The position numbers and the translations under genes are program-made. Positions 47,270 to 59,385 of a stretch of 64,000 nt of DNA are shown piece by piece. The stretch covers positions 1,984,001 to 2,048,000 of the forward strand of contig NC_134288.1 in NCBI RefSeq assembly GCF_949628215.1, read 5' to 3'. A model generated the notes under the pieces. That model was given only the letters and a program-made list of their open reading frames with translations. It did no database searches and had not been told where the DNA came from. The stretch comes from Phalacrocorax aristotelis (taxonomy: Eukaryota > Chordata > Aves > Suliformes > Phalacrocoracidae). Position 1 is the first letter of the stretch, and each line of letters begins with the position of its first letter.

Positions 47270-50200
47270 ATTATGGATTTTTTAAATATAAAACAATGAC
47301 CATTTCCTTTTAATTTTTTTTTTTTAGAAATACCTTTGAACTTGAAACTCGCCATCTGTATGAGGGTTTAAATTTACTGTAATGTATAAAAATGATATTA
47401 ATTATCTTTATGCTGCCCCCTATCCTAATGAATCAGTGATCAGAGCTGGGGAAGAGAAACAACTTTTGCTTTTAAGAATCAAATTATTCCAAAATAAATC
47501 AGATGTGCCTAAACCTGCCTTTGGGGAAAAAAAAAAACCCTAACTGCCCTGCTGGCATGCCCGCACATGCCCCAGGCAAACGCTGGCCCCTGGCCTCCAG
47601 CCCAGCCCAGGGGCTCGGAGCAGCTCCAGCAGCCGGCGCAGCGGAGAGCCGCTTGCCCAGGCAGGCACCTCCCCACTCACTGCTCAACGCTTGCACTTTT
47701 CACCACTCCTTTACAAATACCAGTTCATTTCCTGAACTCTTTAATGACTATGCTGGGAAGAGGCGTAATTTTTACAGGCCAGGAGACAATAAGCAAATTG
47801 CAAAGGGACGCAGGAGCACTCCTGGCTGCTGGCGCCTTTCTCTCACCAGGTCAGCCATGCGTGGCTGTGACAGTGACCGAGCTGCAAACTCCCTCACAGA
47901 GGAGGGAAACGTTCAAGTGTTACGACTTCGGGGATCTGAAGCCTTGAAAGCTTCTCTGCACTTCAGCTAAGCACCCCCTTTGATCCAGTGCAGTACATGG
48001 GAGTTACCTCCTGCCAGCCAGGCCACTGACACAACCCTCCTGACGGCTGCACAGGACGAGAAGTTAACCCTCTTGTTCTTTCTTCCTGCCACTTCTCACC
48101 TGCCCAATGTTGAGACCCAGCAGGGGCTGCCTCAGCTTGCAACCACACCATGACAAGCATGAGCACAGCCTTGTTTCACACCCACGGAGCCCCCTCAAGC
48201 TGAGGTGGACACGCGCTGCTGCGGCACGAGCTCAGCTCTGCTGGGAGCTGGCAAGGTACAGACCTGGTACCCCACCCGCCAGGCTGCAGCTGCGTGACCT
48301 GTTTCTGCTGAGCCCCAACAGCAGCTCCTTCCTCATGAATCTCAAAGCCCTCCAAGCAAGCTGAAACACACCTACCGAGGCAGGCAGGGCAACGGCTTGG
48401 ACCAGCACATCCAAAGCGGTTCTGAGACTCTGTGTATATGGATTTTTGCTCCTATTGATGAACCCGTTTGGGGTTTATTTGTAGTACGGCTGCTTTGCAG
48501 CTCATTTACGCTCTCTTAAGGAGGGCCCTGCACAGTCAGCGCCTCCTGTGCATTAATTACAGGTTCCAGCACTGCCCATGCTTTAAGAAGCATCCTTCCA
48601 CCCATGCTCCAGCTCCACTCTGTGGTTTGTACACTTGCCCCCGTGGGACAGGCTCCTGCACTGCCAAATCCCAGCCCTGGTGCCCAGCAAACTGCAGCCC
48701 CACCGCCCGCAGCGGGACAGGAGGTGCACATTCTTGGACGGGGAGCAGACACAGCTACGAAATAGCTGACCACATTAGGAAGGAATGACCATTCAGAGTA
48801 CATCCCTTTTATAGTAACAGGTCTGCAGAATGAGCCACTGTCATAGCTTTGTTGGACACTGAACAGTGATATCAGGGGAAGATTATTTCCTTTTTCAGAG
48901 AAAGGGATCAAGATGTTCCATTTCATCCATTTCATCTTTTTCCATATTCCAGGAGCTCGGTGCCAGCCGCTCCATCTGCGGCAGCTGGCACAGTCTATGT
49001 CCAGCTGCCAAAGCAGCAGCAGAAATAAACATCGCTCCAAACAAAGGTGATGTATAACTAAGAGACCCTGAAAAATCTCTCACTGCTGTTAGTTGTTAGA
49101 GGCACAAATGGCAAATATTTACCATTTGTCATTTCTGGATTAGAAAAATAAGGGTACAATACTAACACTAGAAAATCCTGATAGAAATAGAAAAAAGACT
49201 AGAACTGAAACAAGATGTGCACAGAAAGACTAGGGCTGCCATAAGAAAACACTGAGCAAATAACCGTAAGTTGAATTTTTGGGTAAGCCGTAGAAGTGAA
49301 AGGACCAAGGAAGAGTTGCTGGTTCAAATAGTAATTAACCCTGAGCTCACTTCAGATTTAAATCACAGCACTAACAAGCTCCACAGAGGCATTGATCGTT
49401 TCCTACAGCTTCCCCACCTGCTCCCTTTCACCTTTAGTTTGCATTTAGAGGACAGGAGCTATGGGACAAAATCACCACCTCTACGTGTCTGGGTAGCATC
49501 TAGCACTGCAGGAACTTGGTGCTGTTCAAGGTCTGCAAGCGCTGCTGTCACAGGAGTTAAAAGCATTACTGAGCTGCCACACAAAACTAATTTCAACTGA
49601 AAAAGTACACTGTGGCTGTTCACCAGCGACATGATGAAGTCAGCAGCAATCCACCTGAAAGAAGAGAGAAGTGGTCGGTCTGCTTTTTTGGCAGCTGGGG
49701 AGGAGGTGGTGGAAGTCGCAAAGCAAGCGGCAGGAACCGGCAGAGCAAGGCGTGCCATTTCTCTTCCCAATAAAAAGAGGAGGTACTACACCACTGGTAC
49801 AAGAAGGCAGCTTTATACATCCTCAGGTGGCACATTCCACATCTTCAAACTTGCAGGGCTGATGAAACAAGAAGCAACTCTGGTGTGGTGTGGTGCCGGA
49901 CAACACGGAGGCCCCACACAGGATAAATATCACTGACTCTCAAAACTCTGGTTTGGCCAACATTACTGAGCCTATGGGGAAAGTACAGGGAAAGAAAACG
50001 TGGAATAGCAGCTTTCAGGGTTGAATACATTCACACTGGGCTCTGCGTTGTAAATGCAGTGTGCGGTACATCTTTGGGGCTATCCAGTGGTCAGCTCATG
50101 CCACTGCTGATCCACTAGTGATCAGCCTCACCTAGGGCTAAGCAGGGCCCATGCTCCAACACAATTTACAGTGAAAGCACATGTCACAGGGCAGGAATGA

Positions 50201-51790
50201 TGCCAGTTTGCCTCAGTTGCACAACTCTGGCAGCTGGACAACTCGCCACATAAGCAGGAAGCCAATGTACCTCATGCTTCAGTGCCACTTCACAACGCGC
50301 TGAAAGCTGCTTGTCTGACCCTAATTCACTGCTGAACCAGTGTTGCAAACACATCACATATTACACTTCATTAGCTTGCAGTAATGCGTATTTACCCACA
50401 CACACAATCCCTCTTTTGCTTTCAGATCATTATATTCGTCTTAGCTGGAAGAGGGGCAGTGTTACCATAGCTGGCCTAAGGTTATGTAAGGGCAAGAAAA
50501 TATTCCTTCTATTCTGTGTTACCACTTTCCTTTTATACCCTCCTTCCCGTTGACTTCAATGGCAATAACAGCTCTCCCCTCCCTCCCAAATTTACAACCC
50601 GACCTTTCAAACATCCAACATATGTTGCTTCACATGTGCCAACTTCCTTTTTCCCCTCAAAGCGTGCAAGTGAGTTGTATAACAGAGTTGAATTCTGAAC
50701 ACCTCAACACGTATTTAGCTGAAAGTTCGCTGCTTCTGTTTCATATCTAACAAAGGGACTGTGTCCCTAAAGGCCTGTTTCTTCCCCACCTGTTTTGTGG
50801 GTCTAATAAGAGTATTACCTCTCCTCATTACAACCTCACAAAAAGAAAAAAAGCACAATGGAGGTACGATTATATTCTCTTTTCTCTTAGAGAAGATTAC
50901 ACTTGCTAGAAATGTAGTTCATTATGGAAGCCTGACTATTACACACTTTGGAAGTCAATTTTCAGTTATTGTTTTTGAGATTTAACAAGACCCACTCAAA
51001 TCAACCTATCCATCAAACAAGTGGGAGGATTGCCATGACAGCCTGCAAAGCACTGACACAGCCTGGTCTGCAGCCACAGAGCACTGCTCCTCTCTCCCTT
51101 CTAGACAGGCAGGTCCCCAGGCTCCGCGCTACTTTCACTGCTTACTACTTACACCAGTGACTGGTGTTCTGCTCCAAAGCAACAGAACCAGTCATCAGGC
51201 TGGTGCAAAGAGCCAACAAACCAAAGAGGCATCTTTCATCAAAGCTGGGATCCCTTGTTACAAATGATTTGTCCAACTGGCAACTGCAAAGACAGCACTG
51301 CCTGTGGATACAAAGAGCAAACAACGAGAAAGCACAAACTACTGTACGAAAGATCTCAAGGATGTTAAGGACAATAAAGCACGGAAAGAAAGATGTAAGA
51401 ACAAAACACTTGCAAATCAGAGTAACCTCCCCTACGGGCCTGTGAGCAATATGGAGTGTATTTCAAACAGGCAACCCAAGACACCAGAGTAATGGAATGC
51501 AGAGCCCTTGAGGAAAGGGAGGAAACAGCACCAAGCAGTAGACGAGGGCTTCTGACAGCTGAATCCTGTGGTAAGTTCCTGATTACCTGGAAACAGCTCA
51601 TCACGCACCTCCTCCCCAGAACATGCTGCGCTTTGCACCATGCCCCATACTGTTTTACTACCAGTTGTCCTTGGATGTCACAAACACCACTGTGGTGTCA
51701 CTTCTGGGGACACCGGACATCCCGATGAGAGAGAGAGGGCAGCGTCACTGTATCAGTATTGGCTATAGAACTAAAAAACTATTCATACAG
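47270..51790. other. Non-coding sequence downstream of AAR2
   Basis: Mixed, mostly AT-rich DNA with no identifiable gene. A GC-rich patch at 47550-47680 and a frame at 48516-49040 (minus, 174 codons) have no recognisable content. It may include regulatory sequence for the flanking genes, but I see no specific signal. Confidence 0.5.
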
Positions 51791-51799
51791 ATGTTTACT

Positions 51800-52841
51800 G
51801 TAGGTAGGGCTCCTCTGAGATTTATTTTCAACTATAAAACACTAACAAACAGCGTTATCTGGTTAGACATGCAAACAGACAAATTCCAGAAGGAGCCTAA
51901 CAGCCGAGGACGTAACAAGTGAGCGGTAGGACTAAGTCTCTGTGCAGCTCTGAGTGAGCACCACCAGTTTTCTTACAGCTGACCTGTGGGAAATGGGAGA
52001 AAGAAGAGGTTGTCACCAGTGAAAATATGTAAGATTTGCAATTGCAGCAAAACAGAGCACCCAGTTCATGTGGAAGTCTGACCTTTTATCTCATGCTGGC
52101 TCTCTTCTTTAAGATCTGTGCGACTACTGCCCAATAACTATTTCTAGCTACCGAACTGTTAACTGTCTTTTATATCGGGCTAAGCAGGGTGTCAGCAGTA
52201 AATACAAAAGGCTTTAACAGAACGGGAGGAATAAGATACCTCAGAATTAGGGGTATGAAACGGGAGGAATTTTGCTGTGGCTTTGAATCCTCCTCCACAA
52301 CAGATTATTGCAATAAATCACAGTAAGTAGCATAAGCATCCAACACAGTTTTGAAAGTTGTGGTTACATCCATGTAATGCAAGCCTAGGAAGAGCAGAAA
52401 GTCCCGGTTCACAGCCTGACTTCAGGCTGTCAAAGCTGCAGTGACCAGTTATATGGCCTTACACGCCTCACTCAGGAGGCACCAAATTGGAGCAGCAAAG
52501 GCTTCAAGTGTAAACCACAAATGCTCTCCAAACAGGGTGTCACCTCCAGCCCAGGAGGATGGATGGGACCAGGGATCTAGAGGTCAGCTGAGTGCAGAAT
52601 GAGGACATGCTACAGAAGAGCTAGGGAAAAAACCAAGGTGTCCAAAGTAGCCATGTGACAATACTCAAACTTCTCCAATAATTCTGGTCTCCTCACAAAG
52701 TTTGGAATCCTCCTGGGTCTTCCACATCTGCATAAGAAGAGTCGGCTTCAGAAACAGACTTTAGGAAGCTGGCAAGGTTGGAGAAGATGTGGGAAAAGTG
52801 TTATTTTTAAAAAGCTGTTTGTTTCTAAGCAAGCATTTTGC
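51800..52841 (-). other. AAR2: AAR2 3'UTR (inferred extent)
   Basis: Begins directly after the AAR2 stop codon. The first canonical AATAAA on the minus strand is at 51826-51821, which would give a 3'UTR of about 1.04 kb. A variant TATAAA signal at 52173-52168 would give about 0.7 kb. The cleavage site is not determined. Confidence 0.5.
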
Positions 52842-53009
52842 TTAGTCCACCTGCACGCCCTCAGGAAGTTCTACCACTACAGGAGCGCAGTCATCAGGCT
52901 CTGCCTCAAAGTCCCATTTAAATTTCTTTGTTAGGTGAGCCTTGAATTTTTCAGCCTTTTTTCGTAGGGTCCCATCAACAGCAGCACTGCACGTGTAGGA
53001 AAAAAACAC
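52842..53009 (-). CDS. AAR2: AAR2 coding exon 3 with stop
   Basis: Encodes residues 330-384 and TAA. The acceptor is a long T-tract followed by CAG|GTG. It contains the conserved lysine-rich helix ([15 protein letters not shown]) and the acidic tail [19 protein letters not shown]. It escapes simple ORF listing because it begins at an acceptor and has no internal methionine. Confidence 0.95.
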   Translation of the reverse strand: MFFSYTCSAAVDGTLRKKAEKFKAHLTKKFKWDFEAEPDDCAPVVVELPEGVQVD

Positions 53010-56000
53010 CTGAAAAAAAACAGAGCAGAGGTCAGTAAGAACTCAGCCATGGCACAAGCTCTGCACCTCTTTCCTACAAAGGCATCATCAACAGGGTGCA
53101 CTAGGGGAAGCTTCAGGTTAGTCCACTGCGAGGGATCTACCACCCCGGCTTTGGGGCTACCTAAACAAAGCCTACACTTCCCCTTTCATCCCACAGCCAA
53201 GACAGACATCCTGCCCTCACTCCGCTGAGTCAGCGCTGGAAAAATTTGTGCTAAGGTAATAACTTTGTTTCAAGCAGGAGTATATATGTAATCAAATATC
53301 TACTATGGAATTCTGAAATACGCTTAAATGTGAGCAAAGAAAAGTGAGCACAAGGGGGAAAAAAACGCCAAAACAAAACCCAAAACTATCAGTTTTCATT
53401 TGCCACACAGCCAATTTTACAGCATGTGTCCAAATGGCCAACAGGTAGTTACACCCATCTCTCTCATGGCTGGATGGACCAGGTGGTGCCCCGAAGTATT
53501 TTTGTAATACAACATTTTAGGATACAGAGGAAACTTAATAAAATTACCTTGAAGGCAAGAGGGGAATGGGAGCTCTCTGGAAAAACTCCAGTTATCCCCA
53601 GCACAGCCATTCCCTTGAGCACAGGGCACTGAAATCTGGCCTAACCTCTAAGGGTGGCTCCCCTCCACCATCCACACACACATAAATCTGTTAACTTTTC
53701 ACAAACTCACAGCTTCTGTTAGCATTTTTGAGAATTAAAGCACCTGTGTATGATTAAAGATGACATTTAGCCTCAGAGCCCATCTCTCATCAGCCTGCTT
53801 CTGCTCCTCTTCACAACTTGTGATCCAGAATTCATTTACACAGGAAGAAACTTGTATTTCAAAGCCAAAGAAAAAAAAAATCATGATGTGATGGAAGCGA
53901 AGGGAAAGCCCTCTGGGGAGAAAGCAGGCTCTTATTTGGGCGAGACCTACTGACAGCTGGATAAAACACTGACAATGAACAGCAAAGTTCGTTGCTTTAT
54001 TTTTGATAATTTGCCTTTTGCTTGTTCATTCTACCATGAAACTGCCTCTTTATAACAGAACTCTCTTAGACAGCAAGGCTGCTATTAAAAAAAATTTAAA
54101 GATTATACTTCCCAGTTCTCAATGAACTGCACATTAAATCAGTTATTTCACCTTTTTTTTTCTTTAAACTTTTTTAGGGCTGCATATTCAGTGGAGGTTA
54201 TGCTGTACTCTTCTTGCCTTAGATCAAGCTCTAAAAATAAAGTCGCTGTATTCAAAGCTGAGCAAAAGCTAACACAGATAATACACTCCCCCGACACGGA
54301 CCATTCTGCACTTCTTCCAATCCATCTGCCCACATCCAGTTAAGACTATCAATTCTGACGGCTGTGCATGTGAAGTGACTGGGTAAGGCAAGTGGCAGAG
54401 ATTCCCTGGCACTATTTCAGTGCATCAGAGAAATCCCATGGGAGCAAAGAAACAGAGAACTTTGAGCAAGGAGAGGCTCAGTTCAACTGTGTGGCCAATT
54501 TCTTCTTTGTTACTAGGAATGTGGTGACTCCTACTAGGGTTTAACAGTGATGGCTGAAGCCAGCATAGCCACCTAAAGGCATCAGCTTCTACTGCTTCAG
54601 TAGAAAACACAGACTGATGAAATGCAAGGACATACAAGACTCGGGTATCCGAAAAGGAAAGATAAGCAGCACGACACGGTGCTTCCAAAATTCCCATCAG
54701 ATGGAAAAAACACATTGTACTGCAAAATGTTGCTCTGCGAGCATGCTGCAAACAGAGCTACGTTTTCCAGTCCCATAACGGGATGGAAAAAAACCACACC
54801 AACAAAATAAAAATTAAAAAAACCCCAACACTTTTATGAATCCAAATTCTGAAAAAGTGACGTCACTTGATTAAAGCAATGCTTCCCGTAACATTTTATC
54901 CAGCAAATTAAAAACAAACACACACCTCTCCCCACCCCAAACCTACAGCAAGGTCTTGGAGTTACAAGCAGAGAAACATAACCTCTCCCTGAAAAAGGAG
55001 AAGGCACCAGGCACCTGCAACATAACTTACTACTGTTTCTGCTGGGATTAAGTTTCCGTTGCTGAGCTTCACCAGTGGGTCTGGTTTGGGCTTTTTTTTT
55101 TTTTTCCAACCGTTTTGCTCAGTCTGTTTGCTGAGCTGTCAGCATGGTTACAATCACTGAGAATAACTGGGTTTACCAGAGCTGAATTACAGGTTTGCCC
55201 ACGCCTGTCTCAGCAGAAGCAGCGTTTTCTGCATTTTGGACTAACCATAAATTCCCTCTGGGAAAAACTCGATTATAGGAAATCTTCAGCTTTGCTTTAA
55301 GGCTAACAGGAATGGAAAAGCTTCTTAAATACTATCAGTGCCCTGGGCACAATAGGTTTTACAACAACTTCTCTGCATACTAAGCACACCATTCAAGCTG
55401 ACCAAAACTCAGCATCGTTAGCCTTTCACACCAAAGCTTTGTGTGGTGGGCTTTTGTTTTGTTTTGTTTTTTTAAGAATGAACGGCATTTGATAAAAAAA
55501 ACCAGACAGACATCATCTTGCACTTGCTCAGCCTCTTTCAGAGCTGTTCAGCTTAATCTAGTCAAAGGCCTTAAAAAATATTAGAAAAAGGCATGCTGGT
55601 ACAGTCCGGTTGCATTGGATGCGCCACTCCAGACCTCTAAAACCATGCCGATGTAGCAGGCTACCTTCAGCTCTGTTTGCAAGGAAAACAAAGCCCTGAT
55701 TTACTGTTGCAGCCATCTTCATTAGCCTTTCCTCCCTCTGCCTCGCTTTGCTAGCCTCTCTGCCTGTGGACTAACTCAACTTTTACTGTATTAGACTTTT
55801 CTAAGCATAGCTTGAGCAGATCAAACTCTGAGATGACAAGCAAATGGCTTGCCTTTGTCGATAACACAAGGAAAAAGAAAATATGCACGTGCTTAGATAG
55901 GCTCACTATCTCCCACGCAGCTCAACAGCAGCCTAATTCCTTTTGCAGCTTCTCCCCGCATTTGCTCTAATGTCTTGTATACCCTCTCCTCCCACTCCCA

Positions 56001-58521
56001 TTTTTCAAGAGATAGTCGCAAAAGTACCTGTAAGGTGCTGGTTAAAAAGTTGTCCTGGGAGACAATGTCCACAAAAAAATCAGCTGGGATTTCACTGAGT
56101 TGGTGATACAGCACAGAAATGAGATTGATGTAAAGGTCTCGATACTTCCCTATGGCATTTTCAGATCGGCACAGGATGTTTAAGAGTCTTTTCCAGTGCT
56201 CAAAGGCATCATACACATTCCCGATCAGGAAGCAGACGAAAGCAAACTGCAACTCAGCTGCGCATATTCAGCAAAGGAAAACAAAACAAAACACACATAA
56301 GAATAAACACATATCCAAGATGCGCGTCCTCTCAAAAACTCTAAATGATTGCATGAAACTCTGGGTTTGCCTTTTGCACGTGCATTCTGCCCTTCCAGCA
56401 ATTCTGCTAATAGCAATCAATACTCCAGACACTATTTCCTAATGCTCTGCTCAGCTGGAAAAAAAGCAAAGCATAGTCGGGCAGGTCTACCCGTAACTGT
56501 AATTATCATCTTCGGAGAGTGCCTTTACAGGCAATCAGAGTAAACAGCCACCTAAGGACTTCCACGGTCATCCGTGTTCTCAAAATGGGAGCCAAACAAG
56601 AAGTCAGACATTGCTGTTATTCTGCAAGCATTCACTCCGCCTGTGCCTGGGTGTCCAGAGCCACACAGGAGTGAAAAGTGCTGCTGCCCTTGAATGCACG
56701 GGCTCTAGGAACCCTGAGAGAGGTGAGCAGTACATTAACAGATGTTTTTTCCTCATCGAATTAAGAGCCAGGGTTTGCCTCCCTGGACGCTTTGCATCAG
56801 CTGTTTTGTTAGAATGATGGCATCACCATTTCCTAAGATAATTTGTTCTTTGTATATCCTAGAGTTGCCTTTGGTTATTTTGATAAGGAGTAAATTGTGT
56901 AACACTAACACAGAAAAAATGGAAGAAGGGAAAAACAAAGGCTTATTCCAAACCTCAGTAGCCTCAAGGCTCCAGCTCAGCTGGGTTCCCAAGCCCTCCC
57001 TCTACCCTGCCGCAAAACAAAATCCTGCTCCAGGACCTCCACAGATTTGCTATTTATTCATTCGTATCACAAGTTGCCAAAAAAAGCTGGCAAGTAATTG
57101 AGCCCCTGTGACCGGGAGCTGCAGCCCTCGCTGTGGATGGCTCCTGCAGCAGGGCTGGCAAACCCCAAACGCTGCCACAGAGAGTCGCCAGCAGCACACA
57201 GCAGAGCTGCCACCGCTCCAGCCAGGGAGGTGACCAGCTCCTGCCCCGGGAACGGCCTGCTGGGAGACCTGGCACCACCTCACCACCGAAACGGGAATGA
57301 GGACCTGAAAATTACGATGTTCGGCCCCGTTCAGTGCTCCCAGGCCTCTGTAAGCTCTGTCCTCAGAGGTTCGCTTAACAGGCAAATTGCCAGGCTGGCG
57401 CCAGGCCCCCTTTGCACGAGATGCAGCTCGTGGCCACCTGCAATCGCTGCTTTTGACTTAATTTGAGGCAATCTGGGCACCAAGCACAGAACCCAGAAGG
57501 AGCGAGAGAGGCAAACGTGGCAGGCTGGCAGCTCCGGACACCAAGCACCACGTCCTCAGACCAGCGCAACTGGAACAGGCCCCGGAGCTGCTAAAAACTC
57601 CACAAACTTCTCTCCTGTCGAGTGACGCCGTTAAGAGAGATGCCTCAGGGCAGCAGGGAACAGGCCCACGGAACGAGCGCAGGTTCCGTCCCGGGGCTCT
57701 CGTTTGATGGAGAAAGGACTTCACTCTCCCAAAGCACCCGAGGACTCTACCGGGCGATACTCACCGAGTAGATCCAGAGGCTGGCTGGCGTATCGCTGGT
57801 TAATCACCTTCTCTAGGGCGTAGCTGAGGTCCATGCTGTGCCTGGTGATCTCCTCCGGAGTGGCACCACTGGGGTACGTCTGCTTCGGCAGCTCCGTGAA
57901 CCTGATCTGGGTGCCGGCTTTCGGCTTCATCTGGGGCAGCCGCGCCATGCCTTCGGCGTAGCTCCGGCACTCGGTGTCGAAGGGGGGCAGGCGCTGCTCC
58001 GCCCGGTCCCTGGTGTGCCGCCCGGCCGCCACCGGCAGCACCTCCGAGAAGGCGCAGATCTGCCCGCTCTCCGGCTGCAGCTTCTGCATCGCCGCTTCGC
58101 TGATGAAGCTGGTGAGGGAGACCCACTTTTTGAGGCTCTCGTAGGGATAGGGCCCGAGGAACCGGTCCATCTCCCGCAAGTTCTCCCTGAAGGCCGCGGC
58201 CTCCCCCGGCGCCGGCGGCCCCGGGCCCACCGCCTCGCTGGCGGCGTCCCACCGCAGCACCCGCACCTCCCGCCGCTGCAAGCTGAGGAAGAAGCCGGTG
58301 CGGGGGCCGGTCTCCCGGCCGCCGCCCGCCCGTCCCGCGCTGCAGTGCAGGAAATGGACTCCCGGCGGGATCATCTTCACGCCGCGGAACCGGGGCCCCA
58401 CGGCCCAGGTGCTGTAGTCGATGCCGAACTCGGTGCCCTCGGGCACGCCCAGCACCACGACGGCAGCACCCTCGAAGAAGAGCTGCCTGGCCAGCTCGGG
58501 CTCCAGCTGCCGGCTCGCCAT
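52842..58521 (-). CDS. AAR2: AAR2 splicing factor homolog (complete, three coding exons)
   Basis: AAR2 is the conserved assembly chaperone of the U5 snRNP. In yeast Aar2p holds Prp8 and is exchanged for Brr2 when the particle matures. Coding exons are 58521-57765, 56257-56028 and 53009-52842 (757, 230 and 168 nt). They join in frame (phases 1 and 0) to 384 residues plus stop, the length I recall for human AAR2. Family blocks visible are EGTEFGIDY (residues 28-36), RGVKMIPPG (46-54), [11 protein letters not shown] (123-133), [11 protein letters not shown] (154-164), [10 protein letters not shown] (228-237), [10 protein letters not shown] (271-280) and [19 protein letters not shown] (311-329). 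The first part is the beta-rich N-terminal domain, and the part from about residue 215 is the helical C-terminal domain. There is no signal peptide or membrane segment; it is expected in cytoplasm and nucleus. I chose the start at 58521 because it aligns with the human N-terminus and has G at -3 and +4. In-frame ATGs also occur at 58545 and 58788. All four splice dinucleotides are GT/AG. Confidence 0.96.
53010..56027 (-). other. AAR2: AAR2 intron 2
   Basis: A 3018-bp GT-AG intron, AT-rich, with short T-rich runs at 55092-55105 and a TTTTG-rich run near 55455-55470. I see no nested gene, snoRNA-like box pair or transposon. Confidence 0.85.
56028..56257 (-). CDS. AAR2: AAR2 coding exon 2
   Basis: Encodes the rest of codon 253 to residue 329. 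The acceptor is TGCGCAG|CTGAG and the donor ACAG|GTACTT. The split codon reads GCT (Ala), where human AAR2 has Gly in my recollection. It carries the highly conserved helical block from ELQFAFVCF to FLTSTLQ. Confidence 0.95.
56258..57764 (-). other. AAR2: AAR2 intron 1 (between coding exons 1 and 2)
   Basis: A 1507-bp GT-AG intron. Composition shifts from GC-rich next to exon 1 to AT-rich next to exon 2, marking the edge of the CpG island. No other feature is recognised. Confidence 0.85.
57765..58521 (-). CDS. AAR2: AAR2 coding exon 1
   Basis: Encodes residues 1-252 and the first base of codon 253, ending CTACTCG|GTGAGT. It is very GC-rich because it lies in the promoter CpG island, unlike the AT-rich exons 2 and 3. 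The acidic/polar segment around residues 61-115 is richer in Gly, Ala and Pro than I recall in mammals, consistent with local GC pressure. Confidence 0.95.
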
Positions 58522-58850
58522 GGCAGGGCCGGCCGTTACCGCCATAGCCGCCGGCCACGGCACCACGCCGCCGCCGGGCCCGACCGGTCCTGCCCGAAAA
58601 GCGGCCGGGCGGCACCGCCGCTCCGGGGACGGCGGTTCCGGGCACGGCAGTTCCGGCCGCAGCCGCTTCCTGCCCGCGGTGGGTTCCGCGGGCGGCCCCC
58701 CGGGCCCTCGCTGGCCCGCGGCCTCCCCGCCCGTGGCCCCTGCCTCTCCAGACCCCAGACTCGGCAGCGGCTCCCCTTTGCCCTCCATGACTGGCGGTTG
58801 CTCCGCTCAGAGCCACCCTCCCCCAAAGCCGGTCTCACTTCCCGCGACCC

Positions 58851-58975
58851 CCGCAGCAGGCTGCCATTCCCCTGAGCGCGGCAGGAGGGCCCGGAAGCGG
58901 GACAGGCGGACAGGGGCCCCGCAGCGGGACAGGCGGACAAGAGCCCCGCAGCAGGCTGCCATTCCCCTGGGCCCC
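58851..58975. repeat. GC-rich short tandem duplications upstream of AAR2
   Basis: GCAGCAGGCTGCCATTCCCC occurs at about 58853 and again 95 bp later at about 58948. Between these, a unit containing GCGGGACAGGCGGACA is present twice at 27-bp spacing (58897 and 58924), with a further partial copy near 59051. It lies in the short interval between the AAR2 start region and the EPB41L1 3' end. Confidence 0.8.
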
Positions 58976-59385
58976 CAGTCCGGCCGGCTAGGGCCCCGTG
59001 CGGTGGGACAGACACACAGACCTTGACAGATGGACGTACAAGACCCCGCGGCGGGACAGGTGCCCTCACAGCACCCCATTCTCCCGCCCACCACGAGCGC
59101 TCTGGGCTCCTCGGGCACAGCTGCCGCCTCCTCTCCCTGCATGCGGAGCAGCCTCGGCACCACCTTCGCCGCCCCCCGCGCACATATCAGGGTCAGCAGC
59201 TGCCTCTGAGGCCGGTGGCAGCTCCACCAGCCCAGCACCCAACCCGGCGGCATCTCTGCTTTAGCCAGAGTGGAGCCCAGTGTTCCCATGTGCAGACCTT
59301 GGTTACAGGGTCCCCCCCTTTGCTTCTCGATCCTCTTGGTAGGAAAGTGTCTGCTGAGGCCCAAGCTGGTTTAGCATCAAACACA

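Larger units (their letters stand above)
57720..59200. promoter_or_regulatory. AAR2: CpG island: AAR2 promoter and first exon
   Basis: About 1.5 kb of GC-rich, CpG-dense DNA covers AAR2 coding exon 1 and the sequence upstream of its start. Long frames on every strand here are compositional. The transcription start must lie upstream of 58521 on the minus strand but is not fixed by any TATA box. No polypyrimidine acceptor is visible just before the start codon, so the 5'UTR may be continuous with coding exon 1. Confidence 0.8.

Noticed and set aside
2310-51800. Coding exons of DLGAP4 or another gene between the left CpG island and AAR2
   Set aside because: I looked for the conserved GKAP-family segments I know and for splice-bounded frames on the minus strand and found none. 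If exons exist here, they are non-coding or too short to recognise.
57800-58816. 338-codon minus-strand frame overlapping AAR2 exon 1 in another frame
   Set aside because: Out of frame with the conserved AAR2 protein; Gly/Ala/Arg-rich low-complexity translation caused by GC content.
57838-58875. 345-codon plus-strand open frame antisense to AAR2 exon 1
   Set aside because: It is the reverse-strand shadow of a GC-rich coding exon, has no family resemblance, and stop codons are rare in this composition.
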